Shown here piece by piece: positions 1 through 8,347 of a stretch of DNA of 64,000 bases. The stretch covers positions 372,001 to 436,000 of the forward strand of contig NZ_CP083955.1 of the NCBI RefSeq assembly GCF_006442975.2, read 5' to 3'. Each line of letters begins with the position of its first letter. The stretch's first letter is position 1. The position numbers were made by a program, and so were the translations under genes. The DNA is from Mesorhizobium sp. B2-1-1. GTDB lineage: Bacteria > Pseudomonadota > Alphaproteobacteria > Rhizobiales > Rhizobiaceae. The notes under the pieces are model-generated. The model saw nothing but the letters and a program-made list of their open reading frames with translations. It did no database searches and had not been told where the DNA came from.

Positions 1-2
1 CG

Positions 3-947
3 ATCGGCAGACGCCAGCTTCCGAACCAAGCGGCAGCGGTAATCGCAGTCGATAGCGGTTCGCGGTCTGCTACTTCGTCGCAAGCGTTCGAGGCGGTCGC
101 TCGATTGACCGCACGACTTGCCAGCCGTGCCGTGCTCTATAAAACGGTGGACTCCACTCTACGCGGCCACATAACGGAGGAGCTTGAAGCATGTTTTGCG
201 GCGAGCGGCCGCAAATCGCTGCTCTTCGCGCCGGCGTTCCCCCAGGCCGGACGTACGACAGTGAGGGGCATTCAGTTCGTTGACGGCATCCCGGTGTCGG
301 AAAGTGCGTATAGCCATGACCCCGTGCATCCCGTGCGGCATTCCGCGCTAGTCGACCTGGTCCCCAACTGCATCAAGAATGTCAGGCTGCTTGATGCAGA
401 AACGCAGGAAGAACTCGATTCGCAGATTGCTTCCATCGAGGATCCAGAGTCGGTCCTTTGGGTTGGTTCTCCCGGAATGGCTGCAGCCCTATCGCGGCGT
501 TTTGTGCAAGCGAAGACCCCACCGCCATTGCTCGATGGCATCAGTAGCGATGTCTTGGTCGTCATTGGGAGCGCAAATTTGCGCAGTCATCAGCAGGCAG
601 ACCAACTCCAGGAGGTCAGGGGCGTGATGCTGCTGCGCGGACCAAGGGCGCGCGAGGCGGACTCGGCAGCGGTGCTGCGCCGTATCGCACAAGACGCAGC
701 GCAAGAGCTTCAAAGCCCACGCTTCGGCGCTTTGATCGCCACCGGCGGCGACACGATGGACGCGATCCTGGATCTTCTCAACGTCCGTGAGTTCGAGATC
801 CTGCAAGAACTCGATCCCGGATTCCCACTTGGTCTCGCCAGGCTTGGCGATGGGCGCTCGCTCCTGTTCGCGATGAAGGCCGGTGGCTTTGGCAGTGACG
901 ACGCCCTGACGCGCGCCGTCGCGCGGATACGTGGAGCAACCCAATGA
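3..947 (+). CDS. Four-carbon acid sugar kinase (DUF1537 family), 5' end outside the window
   Basis: The reading frame is open from the first bases of the window, so the N-terminal domain is cut off and only about 314 codons are seen. The motif KTVDSTLRGH lies about 50 codons in and is the hallmark of DUF1537 kinases, which phosphorylate four-carbon acids such as D-threonate or D-erythronate. A glycine-rich stretch (LIATGGDTMDAIL) and the ending MKAGGFGSDDAL match the C-terminal nucleotide-binding domain. The stop codon overlaps the start of the next gene (ATGA), so the two are translationally coupled. Kinase plus PdxA2 is the known route from D-threonate or D-erythronate to dihydroxyacetone phosphate. 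The exact substrate cannot be read from this fragment. Confidence 0.88.
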   Translation: MGRRQLPNQAAAVIAVDSGSRSATSSQAFEAVARLTARLASRAVLYKTVDSTLRGHITEELEACFAASGRKSLLFAPAFPQAGRTTVRGIQFVDGIPVSESAYSHDPVHPVRHSALVDLVPNCIKNVRLLDAETQEELDSQIASIEDPESVLWVGSPGMAAALSRRFVQAKTPPPLLDGISSDVLVVIGSANLRSHQQADQLQEVRGVMLLRGPRAREADSAAVLRRIAQDAAQELQSPRFGALIATGGDTMDAILDLLNVREFEILQELDPGFPLGLARLGDGRSLLFAMKAGGFGSDDALTRAVARIRGATQ

Positions 948-1936
948 AGAACATTCCCCCGCTTGCTCTCACGATGGGCGACGCCTCCGGCATTGGACCG
1001 GAGATCGTGGCGAAGGTGCTTGCGAAGGGCGGCGAACGCGTCGTCGTGTTCGGCAGCTATGTTGTCATGCAGGATATTGTACGCCGGCTCGGGTTGAACA
1101 TCGAGGTGCGACGCATCAACGCTGCCGATGCAGCTCAATTCGAGCCGCGGCGAATTGAAGTTATCGAAACCACCCGCATTACCGGGTCCCCACCAATCGG
1201 GCGTATCAGCGCGATCTCCGGGCAGGCGGCCTTCGACGCCATCGTTGCAGCGATCGCAGCAGCGAAGTCCGGACAAGTGAGCGGCATCGTCACGGCCCCG
1301 ATCAATAAAGAGGCGATGGCCAGCGCGGGAATCCGCTACCCCGGCCATACCGAAATTCTGGCCGACTACGGCTGCGCCAAGCGCGTGGCGATGATGCTTG
1401 CGAACGATGACATCCGCACGGTGCTCGTCACGATCCACACGTCGCTGAGCAAGGCGATCGAACAGGGCGATTTCGACGCTCAGCTATCCGCCATTCGGCT
1501 CGCCCACGACGGTGGAAAAGCTCTCGGCTTCGCGATCCCGCGTGTCGCCGTAGCAGGTCTCAATCCGCACGCAGGTGAAGGCGGCCTCTTCGGGGACGAG
1601 GAAATCCGGATCATACAACCTGCAATCGACGCGGCCCGAGCCGAGGGCATCGACGCCACTGGCCCTTATCCGGGCGACACCGTCTTCATGCAAGCACGTC
1701 AAGGCCGATTCGATGTTGTGGTGGCACAATACCACGATCAAGGGCTGATCCCTGTGAAGTATCTCGGGCTGGAAAAGGGCGTGAACATCACGCTTGGCCT
1801 GCCGTTCGTCCGCACCAGCCCAGATCATGGCACGGCCTTCGACATCGCGGGCCGGGGGATTGCAGACCAGGCCAGCTTGGAAACGGCGCTTGCCTACGCC
1901 AAGCGGCTGGTAGCGGCGCGAACCAAAACGAACTAG
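944..1936 (+). CDS. pdxA: PdxA2-type 4-phospho-acid dehydrogenase (4-hydroxythreonine-4-phosphate dehydrogenase family)
   Basis: This 330-residue protein is full length for the PdxA family. It opens with LALTMGDASGIGPEIVAK, and three metal-binding His regions are visible: PGHTEILADYG, GLNPHAGEGG and AQYHDQGLIPVKYL. The C-terminal FVRTSPDHGTAFDIAG is also a family signature. Because it overlaps a DUF1537 kinase by four bases, it is more likely the catabolic PdxA2 form than the vitamin B6 enzyme. PdxA2 oxidises and decarboxylates 4-phospho-D-threonate or -erythronate to dihydroxyacetone phosphate. The catabolic role is inferred from context, because the fold does not distinguish the two forms. 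Confidence 0.9.
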   Translation: MKNIPPLALTMGDASGIGPEIVAKVLAKGGERVVVFGSYVVMQDIVRRLGLNIEVRRINAADAAQFEPRRIEVIETTRITGSPPIGRISAISGQAAFDAIVAAIAAAKSGQVSGIVTAPINKEAMASAGIRYPGHTEILADYGCAKRVAMMLANDDIRTVLVTIHTSLSKAIEQGDFDAQLSAIRLAHDGGKALGFAIPRVAVAGLNPHAGEGGLFGDEEIRIIQPAIDAARAEGIDATGPYPGDTVFMQARQGRFDVVVAQYHDQGLIPVKYLGLEKGVNITLGLPFVRTSPDHGTAFDIAGRGIADQASLETALAYAKRLVAARTKTN

Positions 1937-1957
1937 ATTCGAAAGGAACCACCACCG

Positions 1958-3022
1958 ATGGGGTTACGCTTTATCTTCATGCTTACGCGCAATGACCGCA
2001 CGGTTCCGGACGCGTCGCAGCAACTTCAAACCGCGCTCAGCTTTGGCGTGCGGCACATCGGGTTCAAAGACATCGGCGTGCCGATCGAGCAGCTGAAAGG
2101 CCTCAATGCAGCCATCAGGACGGGCGGTGCAACTTCCTATCTGGAAGTCGTGTCACTGGACCGCGAAAGCGAAATTGCTTCGGCAAAGGCAGCTGCCGCA
2201 ATCGGCGTTGACGTTCTTCTTGGTGGCACGCGGGTCGACGATGTGCTGCCGATCCTCAGGGACACCGGCATCCAGTACTTCCCGTTTCCGGGTCGGATTG
2301 CCGGTCATCCGAGCGTGCTTGAAGGCGCCATCGACGAAATTGTCGAAAGTGCCAAGACGATTGCAGGGCGCGATGGAGTGCATGGCCTGGACCTGCTGGC
2401 ATACCGTTCGGCGCAGAACGTGCCCGAGTTGATGAAGGCTGTCTGCGCTGCGGTCACCAAGCCTGTCTACATTGCAGGTTCGATCGACACCCCTGAACGA
2501 ATCGCAGTCGTCCAAAGCGCAGGCGCAGCTGGTTTTACGATTGGGACTGCGGCTTTGGATGGCAAGTACCCGGCCAATGGGAATGACCTACCAAGCCAAC
2601 TCACCGCGATCATTCGCGACGTCGCTGCCCTGAACAAGCACCTTTCGCCAATTCACAAGAAGAATTTGTCAATTGAGTTTGCCGGGCTGCACGCGCCTTG
2701 GGAGCCTAAAGTCGAGGTGCATGTCAACAACATGCAAATCCAGGTCGCCCTGTTCAAGGGAAGCTCTAACTGGTCATTTCGGCAGCACGACGATCAGCTG
2801 TTCTTCGTTCACCGGGGACGCCTGCTCATGAAATTTCGTGACCGTGAAGAGATCATCGAACCCGGAGAGTTCATCGTCGTTCCATATGGCGTTGAGCACA
2901 GTGCGGTGGCCTTGGGCGAGGAAGGATGTGAAGTGTTGCTGGCAACGTCAACCGCTCTACCCTGCTACCCACCCGCGGGAACTGATCTCGCACACTCTGA
3001 GCGATCCCAGTTGACTGCTTAG
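1958..3022 (+). CDS. HisA-like TIM-barrel protein fused to a C-terminal cupin, function unknown
   Basis: This 354-residue protein starts 21 bases after pdxA2 behind a GAAAGGA ribosome site. Residues 1-215 read as a small beta/alpha barrel: GFKDIG, DVLLGGTRVDDVLPI, FPFPGRIAGHPSVLEG, then AGSIDTPERI and GFTIGTAALDG. The last two resemble the phosphate-binding loops of HisA/HisF-type barrels. Residues from about 245 to 335 form a single cupin with QHDDQLFFVHRG and EPGEFIVVPYGVEHSA, although the first metal motif lacks the usual HxH. I know of no assigned activity. Position after the kinase and PdxA2 suggests it acts on a phosphorylated four-carbon intermediate or the sugar acid itself, as an isomerase or epimerase. 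That role is a guess. Confidence 0.75.
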   Translation: MGLRFIFMLTRNDRTVPDASQQLQTALSFGVRHIGFKDIGVPIEQLKGLNAAIRTGGATSYLEVVSLDRESEIASAKAAAAIGVDVLLGGTRVDDVLPILRDTGIQYFPFPGRIAGHPSVLEGAIDEIVESAKTIAGRDGVHGLDLLAYRSAQNVPELMKAVCAAVTKPVYIAGSIDTPERIAVVQSAGAAGFTIGTAALDGKYPANGNDLPSQLTAIIRDVAALNKHLSPIHKKNLSIEFAGLHAPWEPKVEVHVNNMQIQVALFKGSSNWSFRQHDDQLFFVHRGRLLMKFRDREEIIEPGEFIVVPYGVEHSAVALGEEGCEVLLATSTALPCYPPAGTDLAHSERSQLTA

Positions 3023-3081
3023 CACGACGGAACCGACTGCTAGGTTTCAGTGAAATCATGACGCAAGGCGCAAGAGCAATC

Positions 3082-3660
3082 ATGACCGTGGCTATAGTGC
3101 TGCATCGCGCCGACGGCGCACCCGTTGCAAGCTCTTTCCGCAGGGCAGCGTTCGGCAAGGACGACCCCTTGGTGGGGCATCGCGAAATCGCCTGGGAAGG
3201 ACCGGACTCGATGATCGTGGGCCGAACCAGCTTTATTGGTGAGCTCGAAGTCGCAAGCTTCCCCCACATCGAAACCATCGTCGTGGTGGAAGGAGAGCTG
3301 ATCCCCACGGCGACCGGGACGGCCCGCTGGTGCTCGGGCCGCAAGCGGGCGTTGTCATCGGATGTGGCACCGCGCTTCGGATCCAGAGCGGATCAGGCGT
3401 GCGGTTTTCGTTCTGCGCAGCCGCTTGCGACAAACCGACGAAGCCCGGCCTTGTCCAACTGTTCGCCGACGCCGACATCAAGCCGTCTGCTTCGCTACCG
3501 GCCGAGGCCTTGCTTGGCCCGGCCCCGCAATGCCGCAGCGACAACGTCTTCTCCAGCGACGGCGCGGATTGCCATGCGGGCACGTGGGATTCGACCCCAT
3601 AGGCCGCTTACGCAATCGACGCCCCTTCACACGAGATGGCTTTGAGGCTTCAGCCTACCT
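3082..3660 (+). pseudogene. Cupin-domain protein, frameshifted and with an in-frame stop
   Basis: Translation from ATG 3082 gives a cupin N-terminus (MIVGRTSFIGELEVASFP, IETIVVVEGEL) that loses sense near 3320. One frame over, the cupin resumes with GPLVLGPQAGVVIGCGTA, then SGVRFSFC and the family-like HAGTWDSTP. That frame meets TAG at 3600, directly followed by AAYAIDAPSHEM, which reads as the expected continuation of a two-cupin protein. At least one indel and one nonsense change are therefore present. An intact homologue would be roughly 220 residues. The gene lies just after the barrel-cupin gene, so it was probably part of the same operon before decay. Confidence 0.6.
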
Positions 3661-3817
3661 CCCCTCTGTGAGGTGGGACGCCAGCGAGCTTTTCACGCAA
3701 TAATTTGCATGTCCTAAGGCTCACTAACCGCAGGATATTCCGTCCAGGCACACAACTCCGCAGCCTGTCTATTCTCGGCGCGGGTTAGAATGCTTCAGAG
3801 TAACCGGAGTCCCGTAG

Positions 3818-5143
3818 ATGCCCGCGCCGCTAATGCACATCGAGTGCAGCCCTTCCCTGCCCCGCGAGGCGGACGTCGTCGTGATCGGCGGCGGCGTCGT
3901 GGGCGTGTTCACGGCGTATTATCTCGCACGCCGCGGCTTCAGCGTCGCCCTGGTCGAGAAAGGGCGGGTGGCCGCCGAGCAGTCCAGTCGAAACTGGGGC
4001 TGGTGCCGCCAGCAGAACCGTGATGCGCGCGAGCTGCCGATGGCGACCAAGAGCCTCGATCTCTGGGAGAAGGTGGCACAGGAGACTGGCGAGAACACTG
4101 GATTTCGCCGGTGCGGGCTCCTCTATCTCTCACAAGACGAAAATGAGCTGGCGGGCTGGGCGAAGTGGCGTGACTTCGCCGGGACAGTGGGCGTTACGAC
4201 GCATGTGCTGAGCGCGGAGGAAGCCACCGAGAAGGGCAAGGTGACCGGACGCAAGTGGAAGGGCGGCGTTTTCTCACCGACTGACGGAACGGCGGATCCG
4301 TCCAAGGCAGTGCCGGTTGCCGCCCGCGGTATCATGGCGGCCGGCGGTACCGTCCATCAGCATTGCGCGGCGCGCGGGCTGGAGTTGAGCGCTGGCAGGG
4401 TCAGTGGCGTCGTTACGGAAGCGGGAACCATCCGTACGAAGACCGCGGTCATGTCCGGAGGCGCGTGGGCTTCCTCCTTCTGCAACCAGCTTGGTATGCG
4501 CTTCCTGCAAGCTGCCGTGCGTCAATCCATTCTAGCCGTGGCGCCAGGCGCAAGCGGCCTGCCCGATGCCCTGCATACAGCGAGCGTCTCGCTGACGCGG
4601 CGCAGCAACGGTGGATACACGCTGGCTATCAGCGGGCGGGCTCGCGTCGATCCAACGCCGCAGCAGTTCAGGTTCAGCCGCGAGTTTATCCCGATGTTCG
4701 CCCGCCGCTGGCGCAATCTCGCCCCGGGCGCCTTCGAGGGCTGGCGCCAAGGCCATGAAAGCCTGCGCAAATGGGGCCTTGACGATATTACGCCAATGGA
4801 ACGGAACCGGATTCTCGACCCGAAGCCCGACATGGGACAGATTCGACTGACATATCGAAGAGCCTGTGAATTGATCCCCGAACTCCAGCGCGTCGCAATC
4901 TCCGATGCCTGGGCGGGCTATATCGACAGTACACCCGACGGCATTCCCGCGATCGGTGAAGTGGAGGGGATTCCGGGCTTCATCCTGGCGGCGGGATTCA
5001 GTGGTCACGGCTTCGGCATTGGCCCCGGCGCGGGGCATATGATCGCCGACATCATTACAGGCAGCGAGCCTATTGTCGACCCGCGTCCTTATAGGCCCGA
5101 ACGCCTGAAGACCGCTGCGTGGGGCAAGGTCGCTGAATTCTGA
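3818..5143 (+). CDS. DAO-family FAD-dependent amine/amino-acid oxidoreductase
   Basis: This is a 441-residue flavoprotein. The dinucleotide-binding motif VVVIGGGVVGVFTAYYLA lies near residue 20, followed by LVEKGRVAAEQSSRNWGW, where the EQSSRxWG block binds FAD. The C-terminus has AGYIDSTPDGIPAIGE and AAGFSGHGFGIGPGAG, typical of D-amino-acid or glycine oxidase-like enzymes. No signal peptide or membrane helix is seen, so it is likely cytosolic and oxidises an amine carbon-nitrogen bond. A paralogue with the same EQSSRxWG block lies on the minus strand at 49032-50318. The substrate is unknown. Confidence 0.85.
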   Translation: MPAPLMHIECSPSLPREADVVVIGGGVVGVFTAYYLARRGFSVALVEKGRVAAEQSSRNWGWCRQQNRDARELPMATKSLDLWEKVAQETGENTGFRRCGLLYLSQDENELAGWAKWRDFAGTVGVTTHVLSAEEATEKGKVTGRKWKGGVFSPTDGTADPSKAVPVAARGIMAAGGTVHQHCAARGLELSAGRVSGVVTEAGTIRTKTAVMSGGAWASSFCNQLGMRFLQAAVRQSILAVAPGASGLPDALHTASVSLTRRSNGGYTLAISGRARVDPTPQQFRFSREFIPMFARRWRNLAPGAFEGWRQGHESLRKWGLDDITPMERNRILDPKPDMGQIRLTYRRACELIPELQRVAISDAWAGYIDSTPDGIPAIGEVEGIPGFILAAGFSGHGFGIGPGAGHMIADIITGSEPIVDPRPYRPERLKTAAWGKVAEF

Positions 5144-5223
5144 GAAGATCAACTTACAGGTAACAATCGGTCGCACACGAGATTAAGGCTGCGAGCAGCC
5201 GTGCTGAAAACAGGGAAGTGACG

Positions 5224-6297
5224 ATGCGCGAATACGAGATTGCCGCCATTCCTGCCGACGGGATCGGCCCGGAGGTGATCGCCGCCGGTCTCCAGGCGCT
5301 TGAGGCGCTGCAGCAGCGCTGCGGCGACTTCAAGCTGCGCGTCCAGCACTTCGACTGGGGCTCGGACTACTACAAGGCCAATGGCCGGATGATGCCCGAA
5401 GATGGAGTGGCGCAACTGAAGCGCTTCGATGCCATCTTCTTTGGTGCGGTCGGCGCTCCCGATGTGCCCGACGACATCACGCTTTGGGGTCTCCGGCTGC
5501 CGATCTGCCAAGGCTTTGATCAATACGCGAATGTGCGGCCGACCAGGATATTGCCGGGCATCGTTTCGCCGCTGGCGGGCGTTGGCCCCGGCGATCTGGA
5601 TTGGGTGATCGTGCGGGAGAATTCGGAGGGTGAGTATTCCGGCCATGGCGGCCGTGCCCACCGCGGCCTCCCAGAGGAGGTCGGAACCGAAGTCGCGATC
5701 TTCACGCGCGTCGGGGTCACGCGCATCATGCGCTATGCATTCCGGCTGGCGCGGTCACGGCCGCGAAAGCTCCTGACTGTGGTTACGAAATCCAACGCGC
5801 AGCGTCACGGCATGGTAATGTGGGATGAAATCGCAGCCGAGGTGGCGCAAGAGTTCCCAGACGTCTCGTGGGACAAGATGCTGGTTGATGCTATGACGGT
5901 GCGTATGACACTCAAACCTCGCAGCCTCGATACGATCGTCGCCACCAATCTTCACGCCGACATTTTGTCGGACCTTGCGGGCGCGCTGGCGGGCAGTCTC
6001 GGCGTTGCACCGACCGCCAACATTGATCCCGAGCGGCGCTACCCCTCGATGTTCGAGCCAATTCACGGATCGGCCTTCGACATCGCCGGCAAAGGTATTG
6101 CCAACCCGGTCGCCACCTTCTGGACCGCTGCCCAGATGCTCGAACATCTGGGCGAAAGCGCAGCCTCCGTCCGGTTGATGAGCGCAGTGGAAACAGTGAC
6201 CAGTGAGGGCGTGCTGACGCCGGACGTGGGTGGCACAGCGACCACGCAGGACGTGACGGACGCCGTCTGCCGGACGATCCGCAGTTCGAACGTGTGA
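5224..6297 (+). CDS. Tartrate dehydrogenase / beta-decarboxylating dehydrogenase family protein (copy 1)
   Basis: This is a 357-residue member of the isopropylmalate/isocitrate/tartrate dehydrogenase family. Visible signatures are IAAIPADGIGPEVI at the N-terminus, VRENSEGEYSGHGG, TKSNAQRHGMVMWDE, NLHADILSDLAGALAG and FEPIHGSAFDIAGKGIANP. These include the Arg, Lys and Asp residues that hold the 2-hydroxyacid and divalent metal. The family oxidises and may decarboxylate malate-like acids with NAD. I chose ATG 5224, about eight bases after CAGGGA, over an upstream GTG at 5218. It lies between a FAD oxidase and an Lrp-type regulator. Two more paralogues are in this window (11842-12885 and 42052-43128). 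Confidence 0.88.
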   Translation: MREYEIAAIPADGIGPEVIAAGLQALEALQQRCGDFKLRVQHFDWGSDYYKANGRMMPEDGVAQLKRFDAIFFGAVGAPDVPDDITLWGLRLPICQGFDQYANVRPTRILPGIVSPLAGVGPGDLDWVIVRENSEGEYSGHGGRAHRGLPEEVGTEVAIFTRVGVTRIMRYAFRLARSRPRKLLTVVTKSNAQRHGMVMWDEIAAEVAQEFPDVSWDKMLVDAMTVRMTLKPRSLDTIVATNLHADILSDLAGALAGSLGVAPTANIDPERRYPSMFEPIHGSAFDIAGKGIANPVATFWTAAQMLEHLGESAASVRLMSAVETVTSEGVLTPDVGGTATTQDVTDAVCRTIRSSNV

Positions 6298-6307
6298 CAG
6301 GTTTGCG

Positions 6308-6784
6308 ATGAAGCTCGACAAGATCGACATCAAGATCTTATCCCAACTGCAAAAGAACGGGCGGGTCACCAACGTCGAGCTTGCCGACCTGGTCAACCTC
6401 TCGCCGAGCCCTTGCCTGATGCGGGTGAAAAAGCTTCAGGCGGAAGGCTTCATTACCGGCTATTCCGCCCAGATCGATGTGTCCAAGCTCGGACAGACTC
6501 TAACGATCTTCACCGAGGTCACGCTCAAGCACCATCAACAAAACGACTTCGCGAGGTTTCTCACAGCCGTTCAGAAAGTGGATTCCGTCATCGAATGCCA
6601 TCTGATTTCGGGCGGGTATGATTATCTTGTGAAGTTCGTCACAGCGGGCATAAGCGAGTATCAGACGATCATGGAGCGCATGCTCGAACTGGATATCGGG
6701 ATCGACAAATATTTCAGCTTCGTCGTGCTGAAGTCACCGATCGTAAAATCCCATTTGCCTCTCGATGTCATTTTCGACAAATGA
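6308..6784 (+). CDS. Lrp/AsnC family transcriptional regulator
   Basis: This 158-residue protein has the usual Lrp length. The N-terminal helix-turn-helix spans DIKILSQLQKNGRVTNVELA to LSPSPCLMRVKKLQAEGFI. The C-terminal RAM ligand-binding domain covers about residues 65-150 (VIECHLISGGYDYLVKFV). It starts 10 bases after the dehydrogenase stop and is probably in the same transcript. It may sense an amino acid or its product and control the oxidase and dehydrogenase before it, or the aminotransferase operon converging from the other side. A hairpin with a T-rich tail follows. Confidence 0.9.
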   Translation: MKLDKIDIKILSQLQKNGRVTNVELADLVNLSPSPCLMRVKKLQAEGFITGYSAQIDVSKLGQTLTIFTEVTLKHHQQNDFARFLTAVQKVDSVIECHLISGGYDYLVKFVTAGISEYQTIMERMLELDIGIDKYFSFVVLKSPIVKSHLPLDVIFDK

Positions 6785-6802
6785 AAAGCCGCTCCGCGGT
6801 CT

Positions 6803-6833
6803 GAACACCTGGAGCGCGCGCCGGTGTTTTCTT
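6803..6833 (+). terminator. Probable rho-independent terminator after the Lrp gene
   Basis: The arms AACACC and GGTGTT, extended by a GG/CC pairing with one bulged T, enclose a GC-rich loop and are followed by TTTTCTT. It lies 20 bases after the regulator stop, between convergent genes. Confidence 0.55.
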
Positions 6834-6957
6834 CTGCTGAGGTCCCATAGCTGCAACTTGCTTGGCACCTGGCGGAATGCGGCACCACCCTGAGGGTTTG
6901 CTTCGTCCCCGCTCGGCGTCTGCCGCCTGGACGGGGGAGCTCCGGCGATGGCGAGGA

Positions 6958-8334
6958 TCAGCCCTTCATCGCCGCCCGCACATCCTTGTCTTCGAGGGTT
7001 TGATCCAGCGTCATCCGGGTGCGTTCCAGGATACCATCGATTTCGTCGTCCGTGCAGCAGAGCGGTGGTGCAAAGCCGAGAATGCCGCTGTTGAAGGCGC
7101 GAATGACAAGGCCATTCTCCCAAGCGCGGTCGAAGATGCGGCGTCCCGGATCTGCCGCCGCCGGCAGCGGCGTTTTGCGCGCCTTGTCGGTCACCAGTTC
7201 GACCGCGGCCAGCATGCCGCGACCGCGAATATCGCCAACCAGCGGGTGATCGGCGAGCGAGCGGAGGCCCTTCATCAGGCGCCTCCCGGCCTTCCGGCCG
7301 TTCTCGAGCAAGCCATCTTCATAGAGACGCAGGCATTCCAGCCCGACCGCCGCGCTCACCGGATGGGCTGAGTAGGTATAGCCGTGGCCGACAGCCGTTT
7401 TGCCGGCCCCGTCCGCGATCGTATTGTAAACATGGTCGGTCATGAAGACGGCGCCCATCGGCACGTAGCCCGACGTCAGTCCTTTTGCCGTGGTCATCAA
7501 ATCCGGCACGACCTCGTCTTCCTCACATGCGAACAGGGGCCCGGTGCGGCCGAAGGCGGTGATGACTTCGTCGGCAACGAACAAGACGTCGTGTTCTTTG
7601 CACACGGCGTGCAGTGCCTTCAGCCAGCCTGCCGGTGGAACCAGGACACCGCCCGAACCCTGGATGGGTTCGGCGTAGAAGGCCGCGACGCGATCAGCAC
7701 CCAGTTCGGCGATCTTGTCCCGCAGTGCCGCGACCGATGCGTTGATGATCGCCTGCGGGTCGGAACCGACCGGATTGCGATAGGCGTAGTGCGAAGGTAT
7801 CTTGTGCTGCCAGTCGTAAGGCACGCCGAAGCCAGCATGGAAAGCCGGAAGCGCGGTCAGACCTGCGCCAACCGTAGAGGATCCATGGTAGCCATACTCG
7901 ACCGAGATAAACTGGTCTTTTCGCGGCGTCCCCTTGGCATGGTAGTAATAGCGAACGAAACGGATCGTGCTGTCAATCGCGTCGGAACCGCCCAGCGTGA
8001 AATAGACATAGTTCAGATCGCCAGGCGCCAGTTCGGCAAGGCGCGCTGCGAGACGAATGGCGGGCTCAGATCCTAGCCCGAAATATCCTGTCGCATAAGG
8101 AAGCTCTCTTAGCTGCTTCGCCGCTGCTTCGACGACGCTTTCTTGCCCGTATCCGATGTTGACACACCAGAGACCCGCGAACCCGTCCAGCAAGGTTTTC
8201 CCGCTTGCCTCGGTCACCGTTGCGCCCTTGGCGGATTTGAGCACCCGCACGCCCGTCTCTTCATGGCTCCGATAGCTTGAAAATGGGTGAACCAGATGTG
8301 CACGATCGAGTTCGATCAATGAGTTGGCCAGCAT
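6958..8334 (-). CDS. Class III pyridoxal-phosphate aminotransferase (omega-amino acid:pyruvate type)
   Basis: This 458-residue protein has the complete fold type I class III pattern. YFTLGGSDAIDSTIRF (about 110-125) binds cofactor phosphate, EYGYHGSS holds the stacking aromatic, FVADEVITAFGRTG has the pyridine-binding Asp255, and TTAKGLTSGYVPMG has the Schiff-base Lys284. The family moves amino groups from omega-amino acids or diamines to pyruvate and makes semialdehydes. It lies 13 bases after a double-GNAT gene on the same strand. The aldehyde dehydrogenase at 10346-11821 could oxidise its product. The exact donor (beta-alanine, GABA, diaminobutyrate or polyamine) cannot be told. Confidence 0.9.
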   Translation of the reverse strand: MLANSLIELDRAHLVHPFSSYRSHEETGVRVLKSAKGATVTEASGKTLLDGFAGLWCVNIGYGQESVVEAAAKQLRELPYATGYFGLGSEPAIRLAARLAELAPGDLNYVYFTLGGSDAIDSTIRFVRYYYHAKGTPRKDQFISVEYGYHGSSTVGAGLTALPAFHAGFGVPYDWQHKIPSHYAYRNPVGSDPQAIINASVAALRDKIAELGADRVAAFYAEPIQGSGGVLVPPAGWLKALHAVCKEHDVLFVADEVITAFGRTGPLFACEEDEVVPDLMTTAKGLTSGYVPMGAVFMTDHVYNTIADGAGKTAVGHGYTYSAHPVSAAVGLECLRLYEDGLLENGRKAGRRLMKGLRSLADHPLVGDIRGRGMLAAVELVTDKARKTPLPAAADPGRRIFDRAWENGLVIRAFNSGILGFAPPLCCTDDEIDGILERTRMTLDQTLEDKDVRAAMKG

Positions 8335-8347
8335 TTCTTCCTCCGAT

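Noticed and set aside
944..1936. Assignment of the PdxA-family gene to pyridoxal phosphate synthesis.
   Set aside because: No other vitamin B6 gene is near, and overlap with a DUF1537 kinase fits the catabolic PdxA2 role better.
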